Shown: one piece after another, positions 17,328-25,742 of the stretch
Position numbering within the stretch: the first letter of the stretch is position 1
Layout: the number at the start of each line of letters is the position of its first letter
NCBI RefSeq assembly: GCF_009696675.1
Contig: NZ_VULN01000010.1
Coordinates: 1 to 64,000, forward strand
Source of the DNA: Acidaminococcus fermentans
GTDB taxonomy: Bacteria; Bacillota; Negativicutes; Acidaminococcales; Acidaminococcaceae
Reading direction: 5' to 3'
Length of the DNA stretch: 64,000 bases
Made by a program: the position numbers and the translations under genes
The notes under the pieces: generated by a model
Seen by the model: the letters and a program-made list of their open reading frames with translations, nothing else
Told to the model about the DNA's origin: nothing
Databases searched by the model: none

Positions 17328-18323
17328 TTATTTGATCTTGTTGGGGCAGTCGCCGGTTTCAGCCAGATCCTTCAGGTTCTGGTAGGAAACTTCCACCATG
17401 TTCTTTACGGCTTCATCGGTGTAGGAGCCCAGATGCGGAGTAATCAGGACTCTGGGATACAGGTCAACCAGCTTTTCGAACAGCGGGTTTTCCAGTTTCT
17501 GGCCTTCCAGGTCTTTCCCGAATACGCTGGCTTCCCCATCCAGAACGTCGCAGCCGTAGCCGCCCAGTTTGCCGCTTTCCACAGCTTCGATGACAGCTTC
17601 GGTATCCACCAGCTGGCCGCGTGCACAGTTGACCAGGATGGCGCCGTCTTTCATCTTCTTCAGGAAGTCGCGGGTAACCACAGCGCCGTTTTCTTTGATG
17701 TACGGAGCATGGATGGTGATGATGTCGGATTTCTCCAGGACTTCATCCAGGGAAACCTGGGTGCAGTAGTCTTCGATCCCTTTGATTTCGAAAACGTCTT
17801 CCCCGATAACGGTAGCGCCCATGCCGTGGAAGATCTGAGCAGCCACACGGCCAATCCGGCCCAGGCCAACAACACCCACGGTGCAGTTCCGGACTTCTTT
17901 GGAGAACATGAAGGCATCGACCTTGAAGTTCTTCTTGGAAGTACGGGAAGTGGTGTAAGCGGTATGACGCAGCAGCATCATAGCCTGGGTTACAGCCAGT
18001 TCAGCAATGGCGTTGGGGGAATAACGGGGAACGAAAGCCATGGGGAAGCCCAGTTCCTTGGCATATTCCTTATCGATATGATCCGTGCCGGCGGTACGGG
18101 TCAGGATGTATTTTACGCCCAGTTTCTTGTAGATGTCCAGGTTCTGTTTATTGGCGAAGCAGTTGCCCCGCAGGATTACTGCGTCAAAGCCAGCAGCCAT
18201 TTCGGCAGTTTCTTTCGTATTCAGATAATCAGGGACACATTTGATGTCGTAACCGAATTCCTTGTTGCAGGCCTCAAAAATCGGCAGTTCTACATCTCTT
18301 ACACCATAACATAAAACCTTCAT
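17328..18323 (-). CDS. hgdH: (R)-2-Hydroxyglutarate dehydrogenase
   Basis: A 331-residue NAD-dependent D-2-hydroxyacid dehydrogenase reducing 2-oxoglutarate to (R)-2-hydroxyglutarate, the first committed steps of the hydroxyglutarate route of glutamate fermentation. Motifs: NAD loop [14 protein letters not shown], substrate Arg in [14 protein letters not shown], Glu and catalytic His in [15 protein letters not shown]. The sequence agrees, from memory, with the crystallised Acidaminococcus fermentans enzyme. Start ATG 18323 after AGGAGGTATTGAT. Codon choice is cleaner than that of neighbours, consistent with high expression. Confidence 0.95.
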   Translation of the reverse strand: MKVLCYGVRDVELPIFEACNKEFGYDIKCVPDYLNTKETAEMAAGFDAVILRGNCFANKQNLDIYKKLGVKYILTRTAGTDHIDKEYAKELGFPMAFVPRYSPNAIAELAVTQAMMLLRHTAYTTSRTSKKNFKVDAFMFSKEVRNCTVGVVGLGRIGRVAAQIFHGMGATVIGEDVFEIKGIEDYCTQVSLDEVLEKSDIITIHAPYIKENGAVVTRDFLKKMKDGAILVNCARGQLVDTEAVIEAVESGKLGGYGCDVLDGEASVFGKDLEGQKLENPLFEKLVDLYPRVLITPHLGSYTDEAVKNMVEVSYQNLKDLAETGDCPNKIK

Positions 18324-18394
18324 ATCAATACCTCCTATAATGGGAAACACACAATTTGGGCAACCCGGAATGGTTCCGTCTGCCCGCTGATTAC

Positions 18395-18423
18395 ATTGTA
18401 GCATGGAAAAAAAAATTTTCCAA
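18395..18423 (-). promoter_or_regulatory. hgdH promoter
   Basis: Minus strand TTGGAA (18418-18423), 17-base spacer rich in T, TACAAT (18395-18400), leaving a leader of about 65 bases. Confidence 0.7.
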
Positions 18424-18470
18424 TGTTTTTCGTATTTTGTATACAAATTGCGTGAATATTTTGTGGAAAC

Positions 18471-18500
18471 AAAAAGGCTGCTGCTTCTGCAGCAGCCTCC
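18471..18500 (-). terminator. Terminator of the outer-membrane protein remnant
   Basis: GGCTGCTGC/GCAGCAGCC hairpin followed on the minus strand by TTTTTGTTT. It lies 18 bases past the stop codon of the remnant. Confidence 0.75.
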
Positions 18501-18517
18501 TGCCCGTTACTTTTCCC

Positions 18518-18660
18518 TTAAAACTGATAATTTACTCCCACATTCACCTGCCACTTTTTCTGCAGATTCCTGCCAATGCGGTAATCCGTCTGAGAAAGGT
18601 AGGCCCCATACTGCCAGATTTTCTGCGTCGTATTCGTCTCTAACGAACCCGTCTTGTAAA
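18518..18660 (-). pseudogene. 3' remnant of an outer-membrane beta-barrel protein gene
   Basis: A minus-strand frame without start codon gives about 46 residues ending in WQVNVGVNYQF and a stop. The alternating pattern and terminal Phe are the hallmark of the last strand of an outer-membrane barrel, expected in diderm Negativicutes. Upstream the frame runs into the smpB terminator hairpin. It keeps its own terminator. A competing 60-residue frame starting at ATG in the same stretch has no recognisable features. The rest of the 300-base gap holds only the hgdH promoter and hairpins. Confidence 0.55.
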
Positions 18661-18717
18661 GGCGGGTTCATTCCTTCGGCCGCTGACCGTTGACGGGGCT
18701 GCCTCCGCAGCCCCTTA

Positions 18718-19182
18718 TCACCGGTTCCTTTCCTTCATAGCCCGGTCGATATCCCGTTTGGCAGCCCGGTCGGCCATGGCCTGGCGCTTGTCATAGAGCT
18801 TCTTCCCGGTGGCCAGGGCCAGCTTGCACTTTACCAGCCCGTGGCTGAAATACAACTGCAAAGGCACCAGGGTAAAGCCCTTTTCCTTGGTCTTCCCGAT
18901 CAGTTTCTGGATTTCCCGTTTGTGCATCAGCAGCTTCCGGTCCCGGAGAGGATCCACGTTGAACCGGTTCCCGTGTTCATAGGGACTGATGTGGAGGTTG
19001 TACAGGTACACCTCGCTGGTTTTGGTCACTGCCGCATAGGAATCCTTCAGGTTGGCCTTGCCCTGACGGAGGGATTTCACCTCCGTGCCGGTGAGCACGA
19101 TGCCGGTTTCATAGGTTTCGTGGATGTTGTAGTCATGCCTGGCTTTCCGGTTTTCTGCGATTACCTTCACTGGCTTTTCCAT
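18718..19182 (-). CDS. smpB: SsrA-binding protein SmpB
   Basis: A 154-residue partner of tmRNA in rescue of stalled ribosomes. N-terminal [22 protein letters not shown], central [14 protein letters not shown] and the basic C-terminal tail [23 protein letters not shown]-type helix are all present. Start ATG 19182 lies inside the end of rnr (overlap of 50 bases), the usual secG-rnr-smpB order. A GC-rich hairpin (18695-18714) follows the stop. Confidence 0.96.
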   Translation of the reverse strand: MEKPVKVIAENRKARHDYNIHETYETGIVLTGTEVKSLRQGKANLKDSYAAVTKTSEVYLYNLHISPYEHGNRFNVDPLRDRKLLMHKREIQKLIGKTKEKGFTLVPLQLYFSHGLVKCKLALATGKKLYDKRQAMADRAAKRDIDRAMKERNR

Positions 19183-21607
19183 GTTTCCGATCCCTTCTTC
19201 TCCGCCGCCGGCGGTTGTTTTTCTTTTTGGTGGAGCTGCTGTTCCCAGCATTTTCCGTGCCCTGGGGCACCAGCTGACTCAAAGAGGTTTCTTGGCCTTT
19301 TTGGGCCGTGTTCTTTTTCTTTTTCCGGTTCCGGCTGCGGCTGTTCTTCTTTCCGAATTCCTTCCGGTCTCCGGATTTCCGGCCGGTGGTGTCATTCCGA
19401 AGCTTCCCGGTAGCGATACCGGTCTTGGTCTTTTTCTGCCGTCCCAGTTCCCGGCGCATCTGGTCCGCCGCCTCCGGGCTCAGGCCGGCCAGGACGAAGT
19501 CGATTTTCCGTTCCGCCACATCCACCTGGAGCACCTGGATCTTCACCTGGTCGCCCAGACGGTACCGGTTCCCCAGATGCTGGCCGATCAGGGCGTACTG
19601 ACCCTCGATATAGTCATAATAGTCGTCCGTCAGGCTGGATACATGGACCAGGCCTTCCACCCCGTTGTCCAGTTCCACAAAGAACCCGAAGGAGGACACC
19701 CCGGAAATGGTCCCGGTGAATTCCTGACCCACAAACTGGAGCATGTATTCGGCCATTTTCAGATCCACCGTCTGCCGTTCCGCATCGATGGCCCCCCGTT
19801 CCCGGATGGAACAGTGGGAAGCCACCAGGCTCAGCCGCTGGGTCCGCTCTTCCGCCTGCTGCCGGGTCAGCCGTTCCCCGTCCAGCTGCCGGCGCAGGAG
19901 CCGGTGGACCATCAGATCCGGATACCGGCGGATGGGAGAGGTAAAGTGGGTGTAGAAGTGGGCTGCCAGGCCAAAATGGCCGATGTTTTCCGTCTGGTAC
20001 ACCGCCTGGCGCATGCTCCGGAGAGCCACTGTAGAAATCAGCTTTTCTTCCGGCTTGCCGGCCACCTTGTCCAGGGCCCGCTGGAGATCCTTGGGGCGCA
20101 TTTTTTCTTCCACCTTCAGGGTGACTCCGAAGAGAGCCATGAGCTTGGCCAGGTTCTGGATCTTTTCCGGATCCGGCAGGTCGTGGACCCGATAGATGAA
20201 GGGCCGTTTGTGCTTGGCCATGAACCCGGCCACCGTTTCGTTGGCCGCCAGCATGAATTCTTCGATCATCATTTCCGCCACGGACCGTTCCCGCTTCACA
20301 ATGGCCACCGGATGCTTCTGCTCATCCAGCAGCACCTTCTGTTCCGGCAGTTCAAAGTTGATGGCGCCCCGGCGTTCCCGTTTCTTGTGGAGTACCTGCT
20401 GGAGCCGTCCCATATCTTCCAGCATGGGGACGATATCCACATATTTCTTCCGCAGGGCTTCGTCCTGGTCCACCAGGATGGCCCGTACATCCGGATAGTT
20501 CATCCGGTGGTGGTTGTTGATCACACTGGGCGCAATGGTGAAGGAAATGGTCCGGCCGGTTTTCCCGTCAAGGAGCATTTCGCAGGCCATGGTCAGCCGG
20601 TCTTCCCCTTCGTTCAGGCTGCAGATGCCGTTGCTCAGTTCCACCGGCAGCATGGGCAGCACCCGGTCCACCAGGTACACGCTGGTGCCCCGTTCATAGG
20701 CTTCCTGGTCCAGCAGGGAGTGGGGCTGCACATAATAGCTTACATCGGCGATATAGACCCCCAGGAAGTAGTTGTCCCCCTGTTTTTCCACATACACAGC
20801 ATCGTCCAAGTCCTTGGAATCCACCCCGTCGATGGTGATGATGTTCCAGTCCCGCCGGTCCAGCCGGTTCTGGATTTCCTTCTTTTTGATCTTCTGCTCC
20901 ACTTTTTCTGCCGCTTCCTGGACAGGAGCAGGGAATTTGGTGGGCAGGTCGTTGTCTTTGATGATGGAAAGGATTTCCAGGCCGATATCCCCGGGTTTCC
21001 CCAGGATCTCCACGATTTTTCCTTCCGCGTTCCGCCGTTCGTCCGGCCAGGTGGTGATTTCCACCACCACCTTTTCCTTGTCCCGGGCTCCGTTGAAGTC
21101 CTTCCGGCGCACGTAAATGTCCCGGCCCACCCGTTTGTTGTCCGGGATCACGAAGCCGAATTCCCCGGATTTGCTGAAGGTTCCCACCAGTTTGTGATGG
21201 GCCCGGTTCAGGATCCGGATGATTTTCCCTTCCTGCCGGTCGTCAAAGACACTTTTCATCACCCGGGCCATGACCGTATCCCCGTCCATGGCCCCGCTGA
21301 GGCTGCTGGCCGGGATGAACAGGTCCCCGTCTTCCGTTTTTTCTTCCGGGATCACAAAGGCAAAGCCCTTGCTGGTCACCTGGCACCGGCCCACCACCAG
21401 GCCCATGGCCGCCGGCAGCCCGTAGGTGTTGAACCGGGTCTTCACCACCTGGCCCCGGGTTTCCAGTTCTTCCATCACCGTCCAGAACAGCTTCAGGTCC
21501 GCGCCCTTCAAGGCCAGCGCCTGGATCAGTTCATCGGCGGAAAGCGGGGCGGTGGGATGGTCCTTCATGTACCCCAGGATCTTTGTTTCCATTTCTGTAT
21601 TGATCAT
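19133..21607 (-). CDS. rnr: Ribonuclease R
   Basis: An 824-residue 3'-5' exoribonuclease. Order: N-terminal winged-helix segment, cold-shock domains (residues about 65-240), RNB catalytic domain with [15 protein letters not shown] supplying the catalytic Asp cluster (about residue 260), S1 domain ([28 protein letters not shown]), and a long Lys/Arg/Ser-rich tail of about 110 residues. It degrades structured RNA and works with SmpB/tmRNA. GAGGAGAGA precedes the ATG closely. Confidence 0.96.
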   Translation of the reverse strand: MINTEMETKILGYMKDHPTAPLSADELIQALALKGADLKLFWTVMEELETRGQVVKTRFNTYGLPAAMGLVVGRCQVTSKGFAFVIPEEKTEDGDLFIPASSLSGAMDGDTVMARVMKSVFDDRQEGKIIRILNRAHHKLVGTFSKSGEFGFVIPDNKRVGRDIYVRRKDFNGARDKEKVVVEITTWPDERRNAEGKIVEILGKPGDIGLEILSIIKDNDLPTKFPAPVQEAAEKVEQKIKKKEIQNRLDRRDWNIITIDGVDSKDLDDAVYVEKQGDNYFLGVYIADVSYYVQPHSLLDQEAYERGTSVYLVDRVLPMLPVELSNGICSLNEGEDRLTMACEMLLDGKTGRTISFTIAPSVINNHHRMNYPDVRAILVDQDEALRKKYVDIVPMLEDMGRLQQVLHKKRERRGAINFELPEQKVLLDEQKHPVAIVKRERSVAEMMIEEFMLAANETVAGFMAKHKRPFIYRVHDLPDPEKIQNLAKLMALFGVTLKVEEKMRPKDLQRALDKVAGKPEEKLISTVALRSMRQAVYQTENIGHFGLAAHFYTHFTSPIRRYPDLMVHRLLRRQLDGERLTRQQAEERTQRLSLVASHCSIRERGAIDAERQTVDLKMAEYMLQFVGQEFTGTISGVSSFGFFVELDNGVEGLVHVSSLTDDYYDYIEGQYALIGQHLGNRYRLGDQVKIQVLQVDVAERKIDFVLAGLSPEAADQMRRELGRQKKTKTGIATGKLRNDTTGRKSGDRKEFGKKNSRSRNRKKKKNTAQKGQETSLSQLVPQGTENAGNSSSTKKKNNRRRRRRRDRKHGKASEGNRRKPESQA

Positions 21608-22005
21608 TCTCTCTCCTCATACATCAGCTTGCCGTCCGCTTCGGCCGCCACGGTTCCGTCTTCCCGGATTACCTGGCCGGTCATTTCCAGCAGCTGTCCC
21701 TTTCGTCTTTTTACTTTGGTGATCACATGGATCCGTTCCCCAATCCGTACCGGCTGCCGGAAGCGGACTTCCAGCCGGGCCGTATAGGCAACTTTGTGTT
21801 CATACATATAAGGGTAATTCCCCATGGTTTCGTCCAGCAGGGTGGAGATCAGTCCCCCGTGCATCCGGCCGTCATAGCTCTGGTGCACCGGCTGGGGCAC
21901 AAAACTGGTGTAGCAGCCGTTTTCGTCGGTGCGGAAGTGGAGATGGAGCCCCATCGGGTTGTCCTTCCCACAGCCGAAACACATGGTATCTCTGTCATTT
22001 TCCAT
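21604..22005 (-). CDS. PaaI-like hotdog-fold thioesterase
   Basis: A 133-residue protein with CFGCGKDNPMGLHL at the N-terminus and the hotdog catalytic helix HGGLISTLLDETMG. It hydrolyses acyl-CoA thioesters of unknown chain type. Its stop overlaps the rnr start by 4 bases, showing one transcription unit. Confidence 0.85.
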   Translation of the reverse strand: MENDRDTMCFGCGKDNPMGLHLHFRTDENGCYTSFVPQPVHQSYDGRMHGGLISTLLDETMGNYPYMYEHKVAYTARLEVRFRQPVRIGERIHVITKVKRRKGQLLEMTGQVIREDGTVAAEADGKLMYEERE

Positions 22006-22008
22006 TTT

Positions 22009-22743
22009 CTATTCCTCCAAAAAGGCCTCGATGGCAGCATAAATGGCCTGCCGGCCTTTGTATAATGTCATCACATGCCGGGCCTGTTTTACCCACAGCA
22101 GCTGTTTCTGGTCTGAGGCGGCATGTTCCTGGATGTACAGGGCACTTTCCGGGCGCACCGTGTGGTCCGTTTGGGACTGGATGATCAGAAGGGGCTGCCG
22201 GACCTTGGGCAGGTATTTTCCCTTCACCGCCTTCAGCAGCCGCACCAGCTGGTGGACCGCTTTGATGGGCATGCACCGGTAGGCCACATTGTACCGGGCA
22301 GGAGCGTCGATGGTCCGGGGATTTTTGGGAATGGCCCAGTAGGGCAGCCGGTCCGCCAGCCAGAGGAAGTACACCCGCCAGTCGTAGAGATAGATGGGGG
22401 TGGAGAGCACCACCAGCTTGTCCGCTTTTGTCTCTGCTCCGGCATACAGGGTCAGCAGCCCGCCCATGGAAAGGCCGATGACCGTTACCTGGGCGCAGAT
22501 TTCCCGAAGATGGGCCACTCCCTGCCGCACCTGGGCTTCCCACTGTTCCGCCGTTACCTCCAGCAGATCATGGGGATCCGTGCCGTGGCCTGCCAGGAGA
22601 AGCCCTTCCACCGTATACCCCTTCCGGTGCAGGTCCTCCCCCAGTTCCCGGAGTTCCGAAGGGCTGCCGGTAAAGCCGTGGACCAGCAGCACCCCTTTGC
22701 CGTTTTGCCCCTGCCAGAAATACGGTTCCGCGCCCTGGAGCAT
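22009..22743 (-). CDS. Carboxylesterase-like alpha/beta hydrolase
   Basis: A 244-residue monoacylglycerol lipase/Est30-type hydrolase. Oxyanion segment LVHGFTGSP, nucleophile elbow GLSMGG, acid in QSQTDHTVRPESA, and His in ARHVMTLYKGR. Start: I chose the ATG at 22743, eight bases after AAGGAGG; two nearer or farther ATGs fit worse. This gene is the usual neighbour of secG and rnr in Firmicutes. Confidence 0.87.
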   Translation of the reverse strand: MLQGAEPYFWQGQNGKGVLLVHGFTGSPSELRELGEDLHRKGYTVEGLLLAGHGTDPHDLLEVTAEQWEAQVRQGVAHLREICAQVTVIGLSMGGLLTLYAGAETKADKLVVLSTPIYLYDWRVYFLWLADRLPYWAIPKNPRTIDAPARYNVAYRCMPIKAVHQLVRLLKAVKGKYLPKVRQPLLIIQSQTDHTVRPESALYIQEHAASDQKQLLWVKQARHVMTLYKGRQAIYAAIEAFLEE

Positions 22744-22765
22744 CCCCATCGCCTCCTTCCCCATA

Positions 22766-22800
22766 GCAAAAATGGCATTACCCTGCCAGGCAATGCCACT
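22766..22800 (-). terminator. secG terminator
   Basis: TGGCATTGCC pairs with GGTAATGCCA, followed on the minus strand by TTTTTGC. It may also act as an attenuator for the downstream esterase-rnr-smpB genes. Confidence 0.7.
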
Positions 22801-22828
22801 GTGAAATGTGTGAACGTTCTTTAATTGC

Positions 22829-23053
22829 TTACTGCAGGCGGGCAATTGCCACGTTGATAACAGCGAAAATCAGCCCCAGCACAACGGTGATCCGTGCCAG
22901 CGCCTCATCCATGTCCGTGGGTTTGCCCCCAAACAGGGATTCTCCCCCGCCCAGACCGCTGAACCCGGCACTTTTGCCAGACTGGAGCAGGATGGACCCG
23001 ATCAGCAGGACGCTCACGATCACATCAAGAACCATCAATATATCTAAAGCCAC
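22829..23053 (-). CDS. secG: Preprotein translocase subunit SecG
   Basis: A 74-residue inner-membrane protein with two transmembrane helices (ILMVLDVIVSVLLIGSILLQ and ITVVLGLIFAVINVAIA) joined by the conserved loop GFSGLGGGESLFGG. Part of SecYEG. Start is most likely GTG at 23053, seven bases after GGAGGG; reading from the GTG at 23068 would translate the ribosome binding site. The prophage end lies 20 bases upstream and supplies part of its promoter. Confidence 0.93.
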   Translation of the reverse strand: MALDILMVLDVIVSVLLIGSILLQSGKSAGFSGLGGGESLFGGKPTDMDEALARITVVLGLIFAVINVAIARLQ

Positions 23054-23073
23054 AGGTATTCCCTCCACATATC

Positions 23074-23091
23074 AGATTCTTATATTATAGC
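23074..23091. other. attL: attL (left prophage attachment site)
   Basis: AGATTCTTATATTATAGC here and AGATTCTTATATTTTAGC at 60613-60630 differ at one base; the first 13 bases are identical. The second copy lies 73 bases beyond the integrase stop. The pair brackets all phage genes. Confidence 0.85.
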
Positions 23092-23113
23092 CCATACAGA
23101 GGCGTTTTGTCCA
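23084..23113 (-). promoter_or_regulatory. Hybrid secG promoter made by prophage integration
   Basis: Minus strand TGGACA (23108-23113), 18-base spacer, TATAAT (23084-23089). The -10 box is inside attL and the -35 box is phage DNA. The presumed original promoter is at 60623-60651. Confidence 0.65.
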
Positions 23114-23137
23114 GAGTTTCTAAACCATAGTATAATT

Positions 23138-23170
23138 CACGGTGGCCACGCAATGGCCACCGTATTTTTT
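23138..23170 (+). terminator. Terminator hairpin at the left prophage end
   Basis: GGTGGCCA/TGGCCACC stem, then GTATTTTTTT on the + strand. A + strand TTGTCC-18-TATAAT (23107-23131) lies just upstream, so it would end a transcript of only about 30 bases. On the minus strand there is no T run, so it is not an obvious stop for late phage transcripts. Confidence 0.65.
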
Positions 23171-23208
23171 TCCAATATATACCATATTTCCCGTCAAATT
23201 TTTGCCGT

Positions 23209-23424
23209 TTATTTGCCGTCTGCCGCTTCTAATTGGTCCAATGCAGCTTTACAGGCTTCCATTTTCCCATGCTTTACCAGACGGGCAAAACGCCGAATCA
23301 GATCCCATTCATCATCATAGGCACGGAGCTGGTGTTGAGGACGGACGCCCTCAGGTTTAGTCGTACCTTTTGGCCGTCCGGTTTGATTCGGACGACGGCC
23401 ACCCCATTGCTTTTTATCGGTCAT
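23209..23424 (-). CDS. Small basic phage protein, left-end cassette
   Basis: A 71-residue protein with a basic N-terminus (GGRRPNQTGRPKGTTKP, AT-hook-like) and a C-terminal helical part (YDDEWDLIRRFARLVKHGK) like those of small DNA-binding or ribbon-helix-helix phage proteins. Start ATG 23424 with GGGGGTGAT upstream; it begins four bases after the stop of the membrane peptide. Last gene of the cassette driven by 23771-23799. Confidence 0.55.
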   Translation of the reverse strand: MTDKKQWGGRRPNQTGRPKGTTKPEGVRPQHQLRAYDDEWDLIRRFARLVKHGKMEACKAALDQLEAADGK

Positions 23425-23428
23425 TAAA

Positions 23429-23575
23429 TCACCCCCGCAAAACAGATATGGCACGAATGACAGCATACAGGAGGAAGCAGCCTGCTATCATATGATCATA
23501 TATGGAAGACCACCGTAAAGCGCTGAGTATAATCAGAATGGTCATAAACACATCAGTGAATTTAAGTCTTTTCAT
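23429..23575 (-). CDS. 48-residue membrane protein
   Basis: Too short for routine calling. ATG 23575 has AAAGGGG upstream. The product has two hydrophobic stretches (VFMTILIILSALRW and MIAGCFLLYAVIRAISVL) and a basic N-terminus MKRLK. It could be a small holin-like or regulatory membrane protein. It sits between the 27-residue peptide and the basic protein. Confidence 0.5.
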   Translation of the reverse strand: MKRLKFTDVFMTILIILSALRWSSIYDHMIAGCFLLYAVIRAISVLRG

Positions 23576-23653
23576 TGATATCATTCCCCTTTCGTGATAT
23601 GATACCCCTAGAAGGGGTGGGTGGATATCCCCCCACCCTTCGGCTGTCAGTCG

Positions 23654-23737
23654 CTATCTAAGCAGGTTTTGCAATCTGTCCAGGATTTCAAGAACCCCTG
23701 CTATGATAGCGATTATTTTTGCTATTTTATCTAACAC
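23654..23737 (-). CDS. 27-residue amphipathic peptide
   Basis: GTG start (23735-23737) with GGGAGG ten bases upstream; the peptide begins MLDKIAKIIAIIAGVLEIL and ends DRLQNLLR. It is a single amphipathic helix with a long hydrophobic face, like type I toxin peptides or phenol-soluble-modulin-like peptides. A GC-rich hairpin (23612-23642) follows. First gene after a near-consensus promoter. Confidence 0.5.
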   Translation of the reverse strand: MLDKIAKIIAIIAGVLEILDRLQNLLR

Positions 23738-23770
23738 ATTTTCTCATCCTCCCTTCCTCTTGATGATTTA

Positions 23771-23799
23771 AGTATACTACTTTCTTGTTTATTTGTCAA
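23771..23799 (-). promoter_or_regulatory. Promoter of the left-end cassette
   Basis: Minus strand TTGACA (23794-23799), 17-base spacer, TATACT (23771-23776). It is one of the best promoters of the prophage and sits just past the late-operon terminator, so the cassette can be expressed in the lysogen. Confidence 0.8.
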
Positions 23800-23810
23800 T
23801 GCTTTTAAGC

Positions 23811-23853
23811 AAAAAAATCACCCGTAAAGCCAGGTATTTCCTAGCCTTACGGG
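23811..23853 (-). terminator. Late operon terminator
   Basis: CCCGTAAGGCTAGG pairs with CCTGGCTTTACGGG and is followed on the minus strand by TGATTTTTTT. It lies 8 bases past the last lysis-module gene. Confidence 0.88.
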
Positions 23854-23860
23854 TTTTCTT

Positions 23861-24430
23861 TTACCACTCCGCCAGGGTATAGGTAATAGCCGCAGCATCC
23901 ACCTTTCTGCCACTTCGGGTGTAGATCATCCCTTCCCATTTACCAGCCTGGTACCCAATCCCGCCATAGGTTTTTCCGTCTGCTGTCATGATACCGGCTT
24001 TTACTTTATGGGTCCGGCGCAGGTTGATTTTATACACATCAACCTTCTGCCGATTGGTGTCGGCCGTGACCACAGTCCTGTCCGTCTTTTCCGCTGCTGC
24101 AGCGGGGACGGTTGGCTTGCCTGCCTGGATATCTTTGGCCACCTGCCGGGCTCCGGCTTCCACGTCCGGGGCCTGGACATAGTAGGTAATGCCCGGTGGG
24201 GCATCGGATTGCTGCACATGATAGATTTCCCTGGTGATTTCCCTGGCCGTCCCCTGGTCCACGTCCAGTTTCTTCTGGATGGTGGCCGGGTCCGTGGTCT
24301 GCTGGTAGTCCAGGACCTTGGGTTCCTCTTTCTTTTCCCGGCCGCAGCCATAGATCAGACCCCCGATGATACAGAGGGCACAGGCTCCGGCAATGGCCAG
24401 GATGATTCTCCATTTTGTTTCCTGTTCCAT
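23861..24430 (-). CDS. Membrane-anchored phage protein, possible spanin
   Basis: A 189-residue protein with one N-terminal transmembrane segment (IILAIAGACALCIIGGLIYG) and a large extracytoplasmic part. The segment ends LIYGCG, close to a lipobox apart from Tyr at -2. Residues 40-110 are helical and Gln-rich; the C-terminus (TADGKTYGGIGYQAGKWEGMIYTRSG) looks beta-rich. The host has an outer membrane, so a spanin-type function after the endolysin is reasonable, but no family is recognised. Start ATG 24430 after AGGAGG. Confidence 0.55.
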   Translation of the reverse strand: MEQETKWRIILAIAGACALCIIGGLIYGCGREKKEEPKVLDYQQTTDPATIQKKLDVDQGTAREITREIYHVQQSDAPPGITYYVQAPDVEAGARQVAKDIQAGKPTVPAAAAEKTDRTVVTADTNRQKVDVYKINLRRTHKVKAGIMTADGKTYGGIGYQAGKWEGMIYTRSGRKVDAAAITYTLAEW

Positions 24431-24500
24431 GAAAAGCCACCTCCTAATTTGCGTTTTGAGCTGATTTATTTTTTTTGCAAGTACGTAGTAGCGTATAGCA

Positions 24501-24545
24501 GAAAAACGGCGTATGAGGCCAGCAGTAGCCCCATACGCCGTTTTC
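24501..24545 (-). terminator. Terminator-like hairpin after the endolysin gene
   Basis: AAAACGGCGTATG/CATACGCCGTTTT long stem with T run on both strands, between the amidase and the membrane-anchored protein. Confidence 0.7.
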
Positions 24546-24560
24546 ATTGTTTTGATGATT

Positions 24561-25139
24561 TTATTGGCCCATTTTGGTCTGCTGATAGTCCGTAACACCT
24601 CTGGCGATGGCCCGAGCGAAATCATCGTACCCGGTCCGCAGAAGTTCAGCGTCTGCATCGTTGTCAATGAAGGCGGTCTCCACCAGACAGGCCGGCATGT
24701 CGGTATGCTTTAACACCATGAGCCCGGGCATGACCTTGACGCCTCTATCTGTGGTGTTGATGCTGGCCACCATCTGCGCCTGGATTTTTTCGGCCAGTCT
24801 GGCCCCGTCCGTACCCTCTGCAAAGCACCAGGTCTCAGTTCCCCGGGCATCATGTCCGGCGCAGGCATTGCAGTGGATGGACACAAAAACGTCGGCGCCC
24901 CATCCATTGGCATCGTCGCAGACAGCCACCGGGCGGTCAGAGTACTCGCTATCATTGCACAAGTTGTCGCTCTGGAGCATCCGGACCTGGCACCCGGCGG
25001 CTTCCAGGTACTGTTTAGCCAGGGCTCCGATCCGGGCAGCTACGTCGCACTCCCGCAGGTCCACATCCCCATTTCCATCTGTATGGATAGCGCCGCTGTC
25101 ATATTCCAGGTCATGGCCTGGGTTGATGTATACTTTCAT
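24561..25139 (-). CDS. Endolysin, N-acetylmuramoyl-L-alanine amidase (Amidase_3)
   Basis: A 192-residue zinc amidase cutting between muramic acid and the stem peptide. Metal/catalytic residues: His in INPGHD (residues 5-10), Glu in LRECDVAARI, His in VSIHCNA, and Glu in ACLVETAFIDN. There is no signal peptide or wall-binding domain, so it needs the holin to cross the membrane. Start ATG 25139 after AAGGAG. Confidence 0.92.
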   Translation of the reverse strand: MKVYINPGHDLEYDSGAIHTDGNGDVDLRECDVAARIGALAKQYLEAAGCQVRMLQSDNLCNDSEYSDRPVAVCDDANGWGADVFVSIHCNACAGHDARGTETWCFAEGTDGARLAEKIQAQMVASINTTDRGVKVMPGLMVLKHTDMPACLVETAFIDNDADAELLRTGYDDFARAIARGVTDYQQTKMGQ

Positions 25140-25449
25140 TTTCTTCTCCTTCTTTCTTTTCCCAATCGTCTGGTACACCATCCCCATCATCGTCCACCAA
25201 GCTTTTCCCGATGAAGCCTACGGCTGCGATGAAGGACACGCCGGTCAAGGTCTGGAGCAACATGTTCAGGGCCGGGAGATCCACCCGCCCCATGGCTGCC
25301 CACAGCCAGATCCAGCCAGCCCAGTATAAAAGGATGCTGCCGATAATCAGCAGCATCAGCACGATGACCAGGGCCCGGGGCAGACCCCGGACCTTCATGC
25401 GGCCCATGGCCCCCAGCAGGTTCAGCAGTGCCCCGTGGACTCCTTTCAT
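25111..25449 (-). CDS. Holin-like membrane protein with acidic tail
   Basis: A 112-residue protein with two transmembrane helices (ALVIVLMLLIIGSILLYWAG and LLQTLTGVSFIAAVGFIG). The C-terminus contains DDDGDGVPDDWEKK, a DxDxDG calcium-loop motif like those in thrombospondin type 3 repeats, followed by a charged tail. Position directly before the endolysin (29-base overlap) supports a holin role. Confidence 0.7.
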   Translation of the reverse strand: MKGVHGALLNLLGAMGRMKVRGLPRALVIVLMLLIIGSILLYWAGWIWLWAAMGRVDLPALNMLLQTLTGVSFIAAVGFIGKSLVDDDGDGVPDDWEKKEGEENESIHQPRP

Positions 25450-25742
25450 TTTCGCACCATTTCCGCCATGTGGAGTACTTCCTCATGCTTGGCGTTCATC
25501 ACCCCGTTATCTGCAAGGTGCTCATACACGCCATACATTTCCTGCCACACCTGTTTTTCTTCGGCTGTGGGGGCGGTTTCCTGGAACCGGACGTACATGT
25601 CATTGAGCGATGCCCTAAGGATCAGCTGCATCCCTTTCCGTACGGCTCTGAGGCCGGTCACATACGCAATCACATAGCCGGCCAGGCCGCCCAGCAGCAG
25701 GCTTACCAGCGTACTCAGTCCTTCAATTACAATATCTTTCAC
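25446..25742 (-). CDS. Second small membrane protein of the lysis module
   Basis: A 98-residue protein with one N-terminal transmembrane segment (LSTLVSLLLGGLAGYVIAYV) and a cytoplasmic helical domain. It overlaps both neighbours by 4 bases. Two-component holins or holin/antiholin pairs often look like this; the assignment rests on context. Confidence 0.6.
   Translation of the reverse strand: MKDIVIEGLSTLVSLLLGGLAGYVIAYVTGLRAVRKGMQLILRASLNDMYVRFQETAPTAEEKQVWQEMYGVYEHLADNGVMNAKHEEVLHMAEMVRK

Noticed and set aside
2843-18694. GCTGACCGTTGAC shared between 2843-2855 and 18682-18694
   Set aside because: Two exact 13-base copies beside terminators are noted, but two copies are too few to call a repeat family.
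19181-21787. An 868-codon open frame on the + strand
   Set aside because: It is antisense to rnr and the thioesterase gene, which have strong family motifs. High GC and codon bias keep the opposite strand open; the same applies to long antisense frames over thrS (3117-4934), the etf genes (6432-8216) and the radical SAM genes (29274-31262).
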